Assembly (NCBI RefSeq): GCF_030548295.1
Contig: NZ_JAUOSB010000001.1
Coordinates: forward strand, 124,001-188,000
DNA length: 64,000 nucleotides
DNA from: Wenyingzhuangia sp. 2_MG-2023
GTDB lineage: Bacteria > Bacteroidota > Bacteroidia > Flavobacteriales > Flavobacteriaceae
Direction of reading: 5' to 3'
Of this stretch, positions 56,779 through 64,000 are shown in pieces. The notes below the pieces were generated by a model that saw only the letters and a list, made by a program, of their open reading frames with translations, searched no databases and was not told the origin of the DNA. How positions within the stretch are numbered: position 1 is the stretch's first letter; each line of letters opens with the position of its first letter. The translations under genes and the position numbers were made by a program.

Positions 56779-56844
56779 TAAAACTATATAGATACAATTG
56801 TTTTTATTGTTCTATATGATTTTAAATGTAGTTGATATGATTAA
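56779..56844 (-). promoter_or_regulatory. Promoter with 21-bp direct repeat upstream of the GH43-like gene (site 9)
   Basis: Half-sites are TATATG at 56813-56818 and GATATG at 56834-56839, 21 bp apart, both followed by ATT. TAAAACTA at 56779-56786 gives TAGTTTTA on the minus strand, one mismatch from the -7 consensus, 26 bp from the repeat. Confidence 0.6.
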
Positions 56845-56849
56845 AAATA

Positions 56850-56891
56850 AAAACAGATATTTTATGAACTTAAACATAAAACATCTGTTTT
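56850..56891 (-). terminator. Terminator of the right-hand operon, after the first GH16 gene
   Basis: AAAACAGATATTTTATG (56850-56866) pairs with CATAAAACATCTGTTTT (56875-56891) with one mismatch. On the minus strand a T-rich tract follows. It lies 49 bp after the GH16 stop codon. Confidence 0.75.
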
Positions 56892-56939
56892 AAAAAGGTA
56901 ATTATCTAACTCCTTAACCTATTCTCTATAAATATTATA

Positions 56940-58178
56940 TTATTTTTTCTGATAATATTTTACATAATCAACCTTCATACTTTTACCATTCAAATCATCT
57001 TTTAACACTCCGTGCCATTTAATAAGAGCTAAGCTTAAAAAGATAGGAGCTTCACTATAACAAAAATCATTTTTAGTTCTTCTTAATTCTTTACCATCAA
57101 AATAAAACACCAATTCATTTTCATCCCACTCCAATCCGTAGGTATGATATTCCTCAGAAAAATCATTCTCTTTACTGGCATCTAAAACAGAAATATCTCT
57201 CCATTCTCCATCTTTTAAATATTGAATTTTGTAATTGCTTACTAAGCTGTGCCATGTTTTACTTTGATCTCTCCATCCGTTTGTAAACTGAATACAACCA
57301 ACAGTTATAGATTGATCCCAAGTGAACTCTACCCATTTATCTCCCTCTTGCTGAGTGCTCCAAGAAGTAAAAGGGTTTCCGTCTATCAATTTATTTTCTG
57401 ACGAATTTCCTTTATACGAACCGCTAGAAGTAATTGTGGCGTTATTAGCTCTTGCATAGTTTACCAAACCATCAATGTCACTATCTGCTGTTTGTGACAA
57501 TACCGTTGGATATTCTCCTGACTCGTTTACTCCATACACTCTAAATTCTCCCATGTTAAACCTTGAGCTATTTTTAGAGGTAAAACGAATTTTTTTAGTT
57601 TCAACAGGAATTTCTAATTGAATAGAATAGTCAGGTTTGGTTCCAAAAAAGAACATTTCATTATAACTTGGGTGTGTTTTTTTTCCATTAGGTAATAAGG
57701 TAAAGTCTGACCAATTGTGGATGTTGGTACTTACTTCGTTAGGATAATGTCCTTCGTTGATATCAATTTCAAATTTTTTACCTTCCGTAGGCTCTCCTCC
57801 TCTGGTCATTAACCAAAAAGAATTATTTGTCGCTTCTCCTCCAGCATATTTATAGCGGCATTCAAAATAGCCGTATTTAAATTGTTTGCGTGTCCAGATA
57901 CTTCCAGCAGTCCAATCTTGCCCCCCTCTTTTTTCTTTTTTAATATTTAAATGCATTACACCATCTACTACATCTACGTTTTCTCGCCATCGGCTACAGT
58001 ATAAATTTTTACTAGGATGATTGGCAGAAATCCAATTATCATCTAATTGACTGTTTTTATAATCAAAATTATCTTCCCATTTTAATTCCCACTTGGAATA
58101 ATCAAACGTGCTTTTTTCTTGAGCTTTTACTTTAACTCCAAAAAGAGCAATTCCTATGCATAGTACGATATACTTCAT
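56940..58178 (-). CDS. GH16 enzyme with a discoidin-like module inserted in the catalytic domain
   Basis: The protein has 412 residues with a signal peptide ending GVKVKAQ. The first part of the GH16 jelly-roll (about 25-160) contains the catalytic EIDINE motif, E137-D139-E142. The fold resumes at about 340 with EYHTYGLEWDENELVFYFDG and ends MKVDYVKYYQ. Between them lies an F5/8C (discoidin-like) sequence, with RFNMGEFRVYGVNE first and ANNATITSSGSYKG to WVEFTWDQSITVGCIQF after. GH16 enzymes cut beta-galactans and beta-glucans internally; agarase, porphyranase or carrageenase-type activity fits this locus. It is the last gene of the right-hand operon. Confidence 0.85.
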   Translation of the reverse strand: MKYIVLCIGIALFGVKVKAQEKSTFDYSKWELKWEDNFDYKNSQLDDNWISANHPSKNLYCSRWRENVDVVDGVMHLNIKKEKRGGQDWTAGSIWTRKQFKYGYFECRYKYAGGEATNNSFWLMTRGGEPTEGKKFEIDINEGHYPNEVSTNIHNWSDFTLLPNGKKTHPSYNEMFFFGTKPDYSIQLEIPVETKKIRFTSKNSSRFNMGEFRVYGVNESGEYPTVLSQTADSDIDGLVNYARANNATITSSGSYKGNSSENKLIDGNPFTSWSTQQEGDKWVEFTWDQSITVGCIQFTNGWRDQSKTWHSLVSNYKIQYLKDGEWRDISVLDASKENDFSEEYHTYGLEWDENELVFYFDGKELRRTKNDFCYSEAPIFLSLALIKWHGVLKDDLNGKSMKVDYVKYYQKK

Positions 58179-58229
58179 CTTTGTTATATTTTATGTTGTT
58201 TATTTATGATCATTCAAAAATTAATTGAT

Positions 58230-59672
58230 TTACTGTAAAAGTCTTTTTTCCCAATCTTTTACTATTTCTTCATAAGAAGCTTCTACAGAAACTTCTGGTT
58301 TTTGTTGTTCCGATGCTTTTTTATAATAAATTTTAGAACCTTGTTTGGCTTTAGCAATGGTTGGCTCATCTTCAAAAATCATATTTTTTTCATAGATTTT
58401 TAAGTTTGATGATAGGGTTTGAAACAATCTTTCTTGAACTTTTTTACAAGCTTTTTTTCCTGCCAAATTTTTAAATTCCATAGGATCTTTTTTCAAATCG
58501 AACAATTCAAACTCTGGCTTTGTTGCTGCCATAAACTGATTGTACGGAGCTTTTAATGCTCCTTTACTATATAAATAATGATACAATGCAAAAGCAGGAT
58601 ATTGTAATTTTTTATAACTCGTTAACTGCATCCATGGTCTGTCATACGTTCTATTCCAAATTAATTTGTAACGACCATCGGTAATACTTCTCATATTTTC
58701 TACGGCATCTCCTGTACGTTGTCTAAATCCATAGATATATGTACGTTTTTCTATGTTATTTCCTAAGAACACTTTACCGTGTAATTTATACGGAGTTTTA
58801 ATACCTGATATAGCCAAACTAGTAGCTGCTACATCTACCAAACTGACCAAACGTTTGTCTTTTTTATTGGGTTTTAATTGATTTGGCCATCTTATAATTA
58901 AAGGAATCTGCAATCCTCCTTCGTATAAAAACTGCTTATCTCTTAAATGAGGACGACCGTGGTCTCCAAAAAAGAATACAATCGTATTCTCTGCCAATCC
59001 ATCTGCTTCTAATTTTTTTAAAATTTGCCCTACAATAGCATCACAATGCTGAACAGACTCTAAATACAAAGCCCAATCTGCTCTTAACAATGGATAATCT
59101 GGATAACAAGCAGGTAGTCTAACATCATCTGGATTAATAGGATTCTTTTCATCTCTAGAAAATATTCTATGAGGGTATTTTATTTGAACTTGAGCAAAAA
59201 AGGGCTGTCCTTGCTTTCTTTGATTCCAATCTGTTCCATCGTACTTAATACTTGGAATAAAATTGTAATCTTTTTTACCTCCACTTTTTAATAAATTCAA
59301 TCCATTTCCATTGGTTACAAAATAACCAGCTTTTTTAAAAAACTCAGTAATAGGTTGTATGCCATCAGGCAGAGTTGTCATATTTAAAGTTCTGTGATCT
59401 AACGAATTTATGGCTGTAGGATACATTCCTGTAATTTGAGACGATCTACTTGCAGAACAAACAGGAGCATTGGCATAAGCATTGATATACAAAACTCCTT
59501 GTTCTGCCAAACCATCAATATTAGGTGTCTGCACTACAGGATGTCCGTAGCAAGATAATTCTCTTCCTAAATCATCAGCATTTATCCAAACAATATTTAG
59601 CGGTTTATCTTGTGCTTGTACAAATTGAACTACAACAAAGAATAAAAAACCTAAAATCCTTAATTTATTCAT
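58230..59672 (-). CDS. Type I (formylglycine) sulfatase
   Basis: The protein has 480 residues with a signal peptide ending QFVQAQ. Metal-site IVWINADDLGRELSCYG, formylglycine cysteine C72 in CSASRSSQITGMYP, and FFGDHGRPHLRDKQFLYEGG are visible. The start INADDLGRELSCYGHP recalls the heparan N-sulfatase-like branch of S1 sulfatases, but substrate cannot be assigned. It lies between two GH16 genes in a six-gene operon (spacing 51 bp to the downstream GH16 and 6 bp to the upstream one), suggesting the sulfate it removes is on the same galactan the GH16 enzymes cut. Confidence 0.9.
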   Translation of the reverse strand: MNKLRILGFLFFVVVQFVQAQDKPLNIVWINADDLGRELSCYGHPVVQTPNIDGLAEQGVLYINAYANAPVCSASRSSQITGMYPTAINSLDHRTLNMTTLPDGIQPITEFFKKAGYFVTNGNGLNLLKSGGKKDYNFIPSIKYDGTDWNQRKQGQPFFAQVQIKYPHRIFSRDEKNPINPDDVRLPACYPDYPLLRADWALYLESVQHCDAIVGQILKKLEADGLAENTIVFFFGDHGRPHLRDKQFLYEGGLQIPLIIRWPNQLKPNKKDKRLVSLVDVAATSLAISGIKTPYKLHGKVFLGNNIEKRTYIYGFRQRTGDAVENMRSITDGRYKLIWNRTYDRPWMQLTSYKKLQYPAFALYHYLYSKGALKAPYNQFMAATKPEFELFDLKKDPMEFKNLAGKKACKKVQERLFQTLSSNLKIYEKNMIFEDEPTIAKAKQGSKIYYKKASEQQKPEVSVEASYEEIVKDWEKRLLQ

Positions 59673-59678
59673 TCTATA

Positions 59679-60616
59679 CTATTTTAATTTATGAAAGTGA
59701 AACCAATCTACTAAAAACGTACAATCGGTAATTTGATCTTCTGTTACTTTTGTTTTTCCTTGAGGCATGAATAAGTTTCCTATGTACCAATACAATGGTT
59801 TTACTGCCTTTTTAGGAACTGTTCTTAAAGAGGGTTTTACATCGTTATTTGTAAATACAACTCTGTGTCCTATTTTAACCCACTCGCCATTATCAATTTG
59901 CCATAATTGCAAATACTCAGGATGGTACTCCATTCCTAATGTTTGCCATTCATCAAAACTATGACTTCCTATAACTTTACCTTTGTATTTATCTTTTTTA
60001 CCATCGGTCATCATGGCTTTTTTCCAACCAAACTTTTTTCCTAGCTTATTTACTTTAGCTCGTTTCTGAATAGAGTCTACCCAAATATATGCAGGTGCAT
60101 CTGCGTTCCAGTCTGTTCTTGAAGCTTTCCATGTAGAAAATTCCATAATGTCTATTTCCATCCAACTCATACCTTTTTCATAAGTCCCTGGAACTTTCCC
60201 TTTTTTGGTATCGTCTAAAGAACCCCAAACAGAAGGATGCCAAACATTTTTCCCCTCTTCGTGAATTCCTGTAGTCTTCCATCTAAAAGCATAAAAGCCA
60301 TATTGGAAATAATCATTAGAAACAATTCCTCCTGCTTTCTTTTTGTCTTTACGTCCATAACAGATTAATTTTCCATCTTTCTCTTCAACAAATTCCTGAC
60401 CTACAGCCAAACCTTTTCTCCATGGTTTGGGTTGTCTATAATGCCACTTCTTAGTATTAAAAGAATTGTTTTTTCTGTTTCCATTAAACTCATCAGAATG
60501 CTTTTTACTAGGCTCAGCCTGATACACCTCTTTTAGATCATTAGGAATATCTTGCGCATTTAAATGTGCTACACAAAAAAAAATACGGTGCATGTAATTT
60601 GTATAATTCGTTTCAT
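59679..60616 (-). pseudogene. GH16 enzyme with a frameshift in the signal peptide (poly-T tract)
   Basis: The GH16 catalytic domain is intact, with FQYGFYAFRWKTTG, then WMEIDIMEF carrying the E-x-D-x-x-E catalytic residues. The visible in-frame start ATGCAC at 60593 leaves a poor signal peptide. An ATG at 60616 opens MKRIIQITCTVFFF, but a run of nine T (plus-strand A at 60575-60583) puts it out of frame and it stops at once. One more T would fuse it to CVAHLNAQ, giving a normal signal peptide and a 312-residue enzyme. The break may be a sequencing error, a real mutation or slippage-based switching. Marked pseudogene for the frame only; the enzyme may be functional. Confidence 0.78.
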
Positions 60617-60618
60617 CT

Positions 60619-62373
60619 TTATGGTTTAATTTTTTCTTTCACTTCCCAATCTTCATAAACATCTTTCAGTTGTTGGTAAGCTTTTTTCTTTTCTCTTGTT
60701 TCACTTACAATCCCCCACTCTCTAAATCCAGATTCTGGAGTTCCTTTGTAATTACTTCTATAATCATTATAACTCCACAATGAAACTCCTGTTACATAGG
60801 GGTATTTTTTCAACTCTTTTAAATAACCTACTAATCTATCACTCAAGCCCCCTTCTGGTGCTGGCCCTATTTGACCTATGCCTATTTCTGAAATAAAAAT
60901 GGGTTTACCGGGAAACTTCTTATGTGTTTTTTCTGCCAATACGGGAGCATTTCCATAACTGTTCATAGATATAAAATCTACTTTTTCATAGGGTTCTGTT
61001 CCTATTTCTCCTTTTCTGTAAGAAGTAATAGTTACGTAAGTTTTTAAACGAGTAGTATCTAACTCAGCCACATAATCTAACATACTATCTACATAGCCAT
61101 ATTGATCAGCTGTTAAGGCTTTAGTACTCCAAGCACCTTCGGGATTTCTTAATTCGTTTCCTACACTCCAAGCCACTACAGAAGGATGATTAAAGTCTCT
61201 TTCGATCATTGTTTTCATCCATTGTTTGGTTAATGGATTGTTGGGAATAGAATTAGGATCTTGATCTCCCCAAACTGGAATTTCTTCCACCAATAAAAAT
61301 CCATTTTTATCACAAAAATCTAAGATGTTTTTTGATAAAGGGGCATGCATCAATCTAGAAAAATTACATCCTAAAGATTTAATATCTAACAAATCTTGTG
61401 TTATTAAATGATCTGGTTCTGTATTTCCGTAATCTGGATGATTGTGTACACGATTAACTCCATTCATACGAACAGGCTGGTTGTTTAAGTAAAATTGTTC
61501 TCCAATTACTTCAAATTTTCGAACTCCAAAATTATCTGTAGCTACATCTTGTAGTTTACCCTTTATCAATAACTCACTTGTTAACTGATATAAATTGGGA
61601 TGATCAAAATGCCACAATTTAACATCTGATAATTTTTTGGTAAAATGAATTACTGTTTCCTTTACCTCACCCGCTTTTATGCTTAGCTCCTTATTCTCTA
61701 ATTTAACAACATCTTTAATTCTAAAAGCTATGGCTACTTTTGCCAAAGAACTTCCATTGTTCTCTATTTTATATTTAATAGAAAAAGCAACCTCTTTGGT
61801 TTTAAAATTAGGTACCGAAGCAATATGTTGGTAAACCATACGAACAGATTCATTAGCTTCTAAAAAAACCTCTCTACTAATTCCTCCCCAAGCCCACCAA
61901 GCTCCACGCTTAATAGTATTATCTGCCATTACAACTACAGAATTCACTTCCTTCTTTTTTACTTTTTGAGTTATATTAAATTCAAAAGGTAAATAACCAC
62001 CCACGTGAGTTCCTAAAAACTCCCCATTTAACCAAACTTTAGCTGTTTGATAAACAGCACCAAATTTTAATCGGACTTGTTTTCCTTGCCAATTAGTGGG
62101 TAGTTTAAAGTTTTTTTGATAATACCCTTTTCCTACATATTCTGCATATCTTTTTCTAGTGTCCCAATTCCCAGGAACTTTAAGTGTATCCCATTGTTTG
62201 TAGTCTTGAGTTAACACATTGGTTTCAGCTACCTCATTAGAAGCTAAAAATTGCCAACTTCCGTTTAAAGAAATTTTCTTTTTGTAGGAATTTTCAGTTG
62301 TTGATGTGTTTACATTTTTACATGATATCATCAACAAAACAGACATACTAAACAATAGAAATACCTTTTTCAT
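60619..62373 (-). CDS. GH2 enzyme, short form, lipoprotein (third copy)
   Basis: The protein has 584 residues with a lipoprotein signal ending SVLLMISCKN. It shows the GH2 N-terminal sandwich (SLNGSWQFLASNE, VKVPGNWDT-like WDTLKVPGNWDTRK), the Ig-like domain and the barrel. The acid/base glutamate is in VAWSVGNELRNPE (near residue 404) and the nucleophile in IFISEIGIGQIG (near 495). It lacks the C-terminal domains of the two other GH2 proteins. This compact build is shared by beta-glucuronidases and some galactosidases, so the released sugar is uncertain. It lies between the GH43-like gene (6 bp) and the frameshifted GH16. Confidence 0.87.
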   Translation of the reverse strand: MKKVFLLFSMSVLLMISCKNVNTSTTENSYKKKISLNGSWQFLASNEVAETNVLTQDYKQWDTLKVPGNWDTRKRYAEYVGKGYYQKNFKLPTNWQGKQVRLKFGAVYQTAKVWLNGEFLGTHVGGYLPFEFNITQKVKKKEVNSVVVMADNTIKRGAWWAWGGISREVFLEANESVRMVYQHIASVPNFKTKEVAFSIKYKIENNGSSLAKVAIAFRIKDVVKLENKELSIKAGEVKETVIHFTKKLSDVKLWHFDHPNLYQLTSELLIKGKLQDVATDNFGVRKFEVIGEQFYLNNQPVRMNGVNRVHNHPDYGNTEPDHLITQDLLDIKSLGCNFSRLMHAPLSKNILDFCDKNGFLLVEEIPVWGDQDPNSIPNNPLTKQWMKTMIERDFNHPSVVAWSVGNELRNPEGAWSTKALTADQYGYVDSMLDYVAELDTTRLKTYVTITSYRKGEIGTEPYEKVDFISMNSYGNAPVLAEKTHKKFPGKPIFISEIGIGQIGPAPEGGLSDRLVGYLKELKKYPYVTGVSLWSYNDYRSNYKGTPESGFREWGIVSETREKKKAYQQLKDVYEDWEVKEKIKP

Positions 62374-62379
62374 GATTGC

Positions 62380-63492
62380 TTATTTTTCTTTGGTAATTTT
62401 TAATGGAATTTGAATATTGAAAGAATGACGAATATTGTTTGCATCAATCGTATCTGCTGCACATAACAATGCTACAGGCTCTCCATTTTCTAGAAACACT
62501 TGTGGACGTTCTAAATGATCAAACTTAGTGGTAGTACCATCTTCCCAAGTCACTGTTTTATCAGAAACTTCAAAATGTTTGGCTTTATCCCAAGTAATTC
62601 CATCCATAGACTCATAGTGTACTAAAGAAAAAAGTCTCTTTTTCCCTTCAAACTTAATTCTCTTTACAATAGCTCTATATTTTCCGTCTTGATACCAGAT
62701 GTATGGATCTTCTGCAGGAAAACGTTCTCCTTCAAAAACAAATATTGGATCTGGGAATTTTTTAAAAGGTCCTGTTGGAGAATCTGCAATAGCAACCATG
62801 TGCACTACAGGTCCACCTGCTGGTAATTTATTCTTTTTCCCTACAGCTTTGTATACCATTAAAATTTTTCCATCTTTCATTTCACAAACCGATGGATTTG
62901 ATGTCATTAAAGCATCATAAGCATTTTCATCATCATGATTTATATCTAAAACAGGTGTATCTAATCTTGTCCAAGGTCCATTAGGATTGTCTGCTACAGC
63001 CACACCAATTCTTTGATTATTTCTGTGCACCCAGTTAATTTTTGCTTTTCCTGGAACACTTACAATTTTCTTATCTCCAGTATTCCCCATGTAATACAAG
63101 TAGTACTTTCCTTTTATTATAAGAATTGTTGGGTTGTGAGTGGTAGATCCATCCCAAAACTGAGGTCCTCTATCTGCTAACGCAACATCGTGAAATGTAA
63201 AAGGTCCAAATGGAGAGGTAGCGGTTGCATGTGCAATTTCTGAGTAATTTACCCATTCCCATCCTATATTTTTTGGCCATCTTGAATAATACATATGGTA
63301 CAATCCATCTTCTCCTTTAACCAAAGTTCCTCCCCAAACACTTTTTCCTTCTTCTAAAAAAATAGAGTTTTTAGAGGCTTTTCCTAATTCAATTTTATAG
63401 TCTACAGGTTTTGCTGTAACTTTTTCTGATTTGTTTGTTTTACATGCTGTCATTAAAGACATGGCAAGTATTGCTGTGTATATAACTTTCAT
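62380..63492 (-). CDS. GH43-like five-bladed propeller lipoprotein
   Basis: The protein has 370 residues with a lipoprotein signal ending LMTACKTN. It consists of a single propeller: SVWGGTLVKGEDGLYHMYY, SPFGPFTFHDVAL, TTHNPTILIIKGKYYLYYM, SNPSVCEMKDGKILMVYK and AEDPYIWYQDGKYRAI. These blades parallel the C-terminal half of the protein at 54291-56714. Acidic residues at blade starts (such as AEDPYIW) match the acidic centre of GH43/GH32-type enzymes. Activity on a terminal sugar is likely, but family and substrate are not established. It lies between a sulfatase and a GH2 gene in the same operon. Confidence 0.78.
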   Translation of the reverse strand: MKVIYTAILAMSLMTACKTNKSEKVTAKPVDYKIELGKASKNSIFLEEGKSVWGGTLVKGEDGLYHMYYSRWPKNIGWEWVNYSEIAHATATSPFGPFTFHDVALADRGPQFWDGSTTHNPTILIIKGKYYLYYMGNTGDKKIVSVPGKAKINWVHRNNQRIGVAVADNPNGPWTRLDTPVLDINHDDENAYDALMTSNPSVCEMKDGKILMVYKAVGKKNKLPAGGPVVHMVAIADSPTGPFKKFPDPIFVFEGERFPAEDPYIWYQDGKYRAIVKRIKFEGKKRLFSLVHYESMDGITWDKAKHFEVSDKTVTWEDGTTTKFDHLERPQVFLENGEPVALLCAADTIDANNIRHSFNIQIPLKITKEK

Positions 63493-63502
63493 CTATTTTA
63501 GT

Positions 63503-64000
63503 TTATTTGTTTTGAGGTACATCGTAAGTAGCTCTTAACTTTATGATTGCTTTTTTTAATTTTTTAATTTCTTTTTGATACGCTTTGTTGTGGTATTCAT
63601 TTTTCATTTCATTAGGATCTTTTCTTAAATCAAAAAACTCCCATTGATCTATTTTGTAAAAATGAATCAGCTTAAAATCTTTAGAAACCACACCTTCGTG
63701 TTTCTGAATACTGTGTCCTCTTGGGTATTCGTAATAATGATAATACAAGTTTTCTCTATCTTGTTTGAATCGTTTTCCTTGCATCAAAGGTTTTAAACTA
63801 ACTCCTTGTATATCTTTTGGAATTTCTGTTTTTGCAAAATCTAAAATGGTTGGCGTATAATCTATATTCTGTACCAAATTTTGAGACACTTGATTGGCTG
63901 GAATTTCACTTGGACAATAGGCAATAAATGGAGTTCTAAAAGCTTCCTCGTACATAAAACGCTTGTCGTACCAACCGTGCTCTCCCAAAAACAATCCTTG
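63503..64000 (-). CDS. Type I sulfatase, C-terminal part (runs off the right edge)
   Basis: The frame is open to the window edge and encodes about the last 165 residues. It starts QGLFLGEHGWYDKRFMYEEA, the metal-binding and substrate-pocket region typical of S1 sulfatases, followed by RTPFIAYCP and the C-terminal domain. The formylglycine cysteine lies outside the window. It is 10 bp upstream of the GH43-like gene and so belongs to the right-hand operon. The promoter of that operon is not in the window. Confidence 0.88.
   Translation of the reverse strand, partial: QGLFLGEHGWYDKRFMYEEAFRTPFIAYCPSEIPANQVSQNLVQNIDYTPTILDFAKTEIPKDIQGVSLKPLMQGKRFKQDRENLYYHYYEYPRGHSIQKHEGVVSKDFKLIHFYKIDQWEFFDLRKDPNEMKNEYHNKAYQKEIKKLKKAIIKLRATYDVPQNK

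Noticed and set aside
58848-58857. CAAACGTTTG, the core of the LacI operator, inside a sulfatase gene
   Set aside because: Flanking bases do not continue the 18-bp palindrome and it lies within a coding region far from any promoter; probably chance.
1-64000. CRISPR arrays, insertion sequences, phage genes, rRNA and tRNA genes
   Set aside because: No regular repeat-spacer array, transposase, integrase, rRNA or tRNA-like segment was noticed while reading the window; the island shows no visible mobile-element boundary.

Overview
The window is AT-rich chromosomal DNA from a marine member of the Bacteroidota, most likely a flavobacterium. This rests on a SusC/SusD pair, T9SS C-terminal sorting domains, lipoprotein signals, promoters with the Bacteroidetes TAnnTTTG -7 box and the edge of a hybrid two-component sensor. 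The genus cannot be fixed from the sequence alone. The window is one large carbohydrate-utilisation island.

Region 1 (1-11386) is L-fucose catabolism. It holds the 5' end of a hybrid two-component regulator, a decayed remnant of a fucO-type alcohol dehydrogenase, an FGGY kinase, fucose isomerase and a class II aldolase on the minus strand. On the plus strand are an AraC regulator, lactaldehyde dehydrogenase, a FucP permease, a second AraC regulator and an FMN-dependent lactate dehydrogenase. Together they take L-fucose to DHAP and L-lactaldehyde, then through L-lactate to pyruvate.

Region 2 (11393-22296) is a minus-strand operon plus a divergent LacI regulator. It reads as a complete L-galactose route: mutarotase, permease, aldose 1-dehydrogenase, lactonase, L-galactonate dehydrogenase, tagaturonate reductase, altronate dehydratase, KDG kinase and KDPG aldolase. 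Two near-identical LacI-type operators lie between the operon and the regulator.

Region 3 (22351-64000, all minus strand) is a sulfated-polysaccharide utilisation locus. It has one SusC/SusD/surface-lipoprotein set, two GH29, three GH2, two GH16, one GH28, two GH43-like propeller proteins, two very large Asp-box propeller proteins with T9SS tails and six sulfatases. One sulfatase is interrupted by an in-frame stop and one runs off the window. GH29, GH2, GH16 and sulfatases next to L-galactose and L-fucose catabolism suggest an L-galactose- and/or fucose-bearing sulfated galactan (porphyran-like or galactofucan-like). That substrate is an inference.

The most notable structure is non-coding. 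Nine untranslated leaders in regions 2 and 3 carry a 6-bp half-site close to CAWATG repeated in the same orientation exactly 21 bp apart. In seven of the nine a Bacteroidetes-type -7 box lies 25 or 26 bp from the repeat on the downstream side. This looks like the binding site of an AraC-type (possibly hybrid two-component) activator controlling the whole locus, including the permease-mutarotase end of the L-galactose operon. It is absent from the L-fucose genes.
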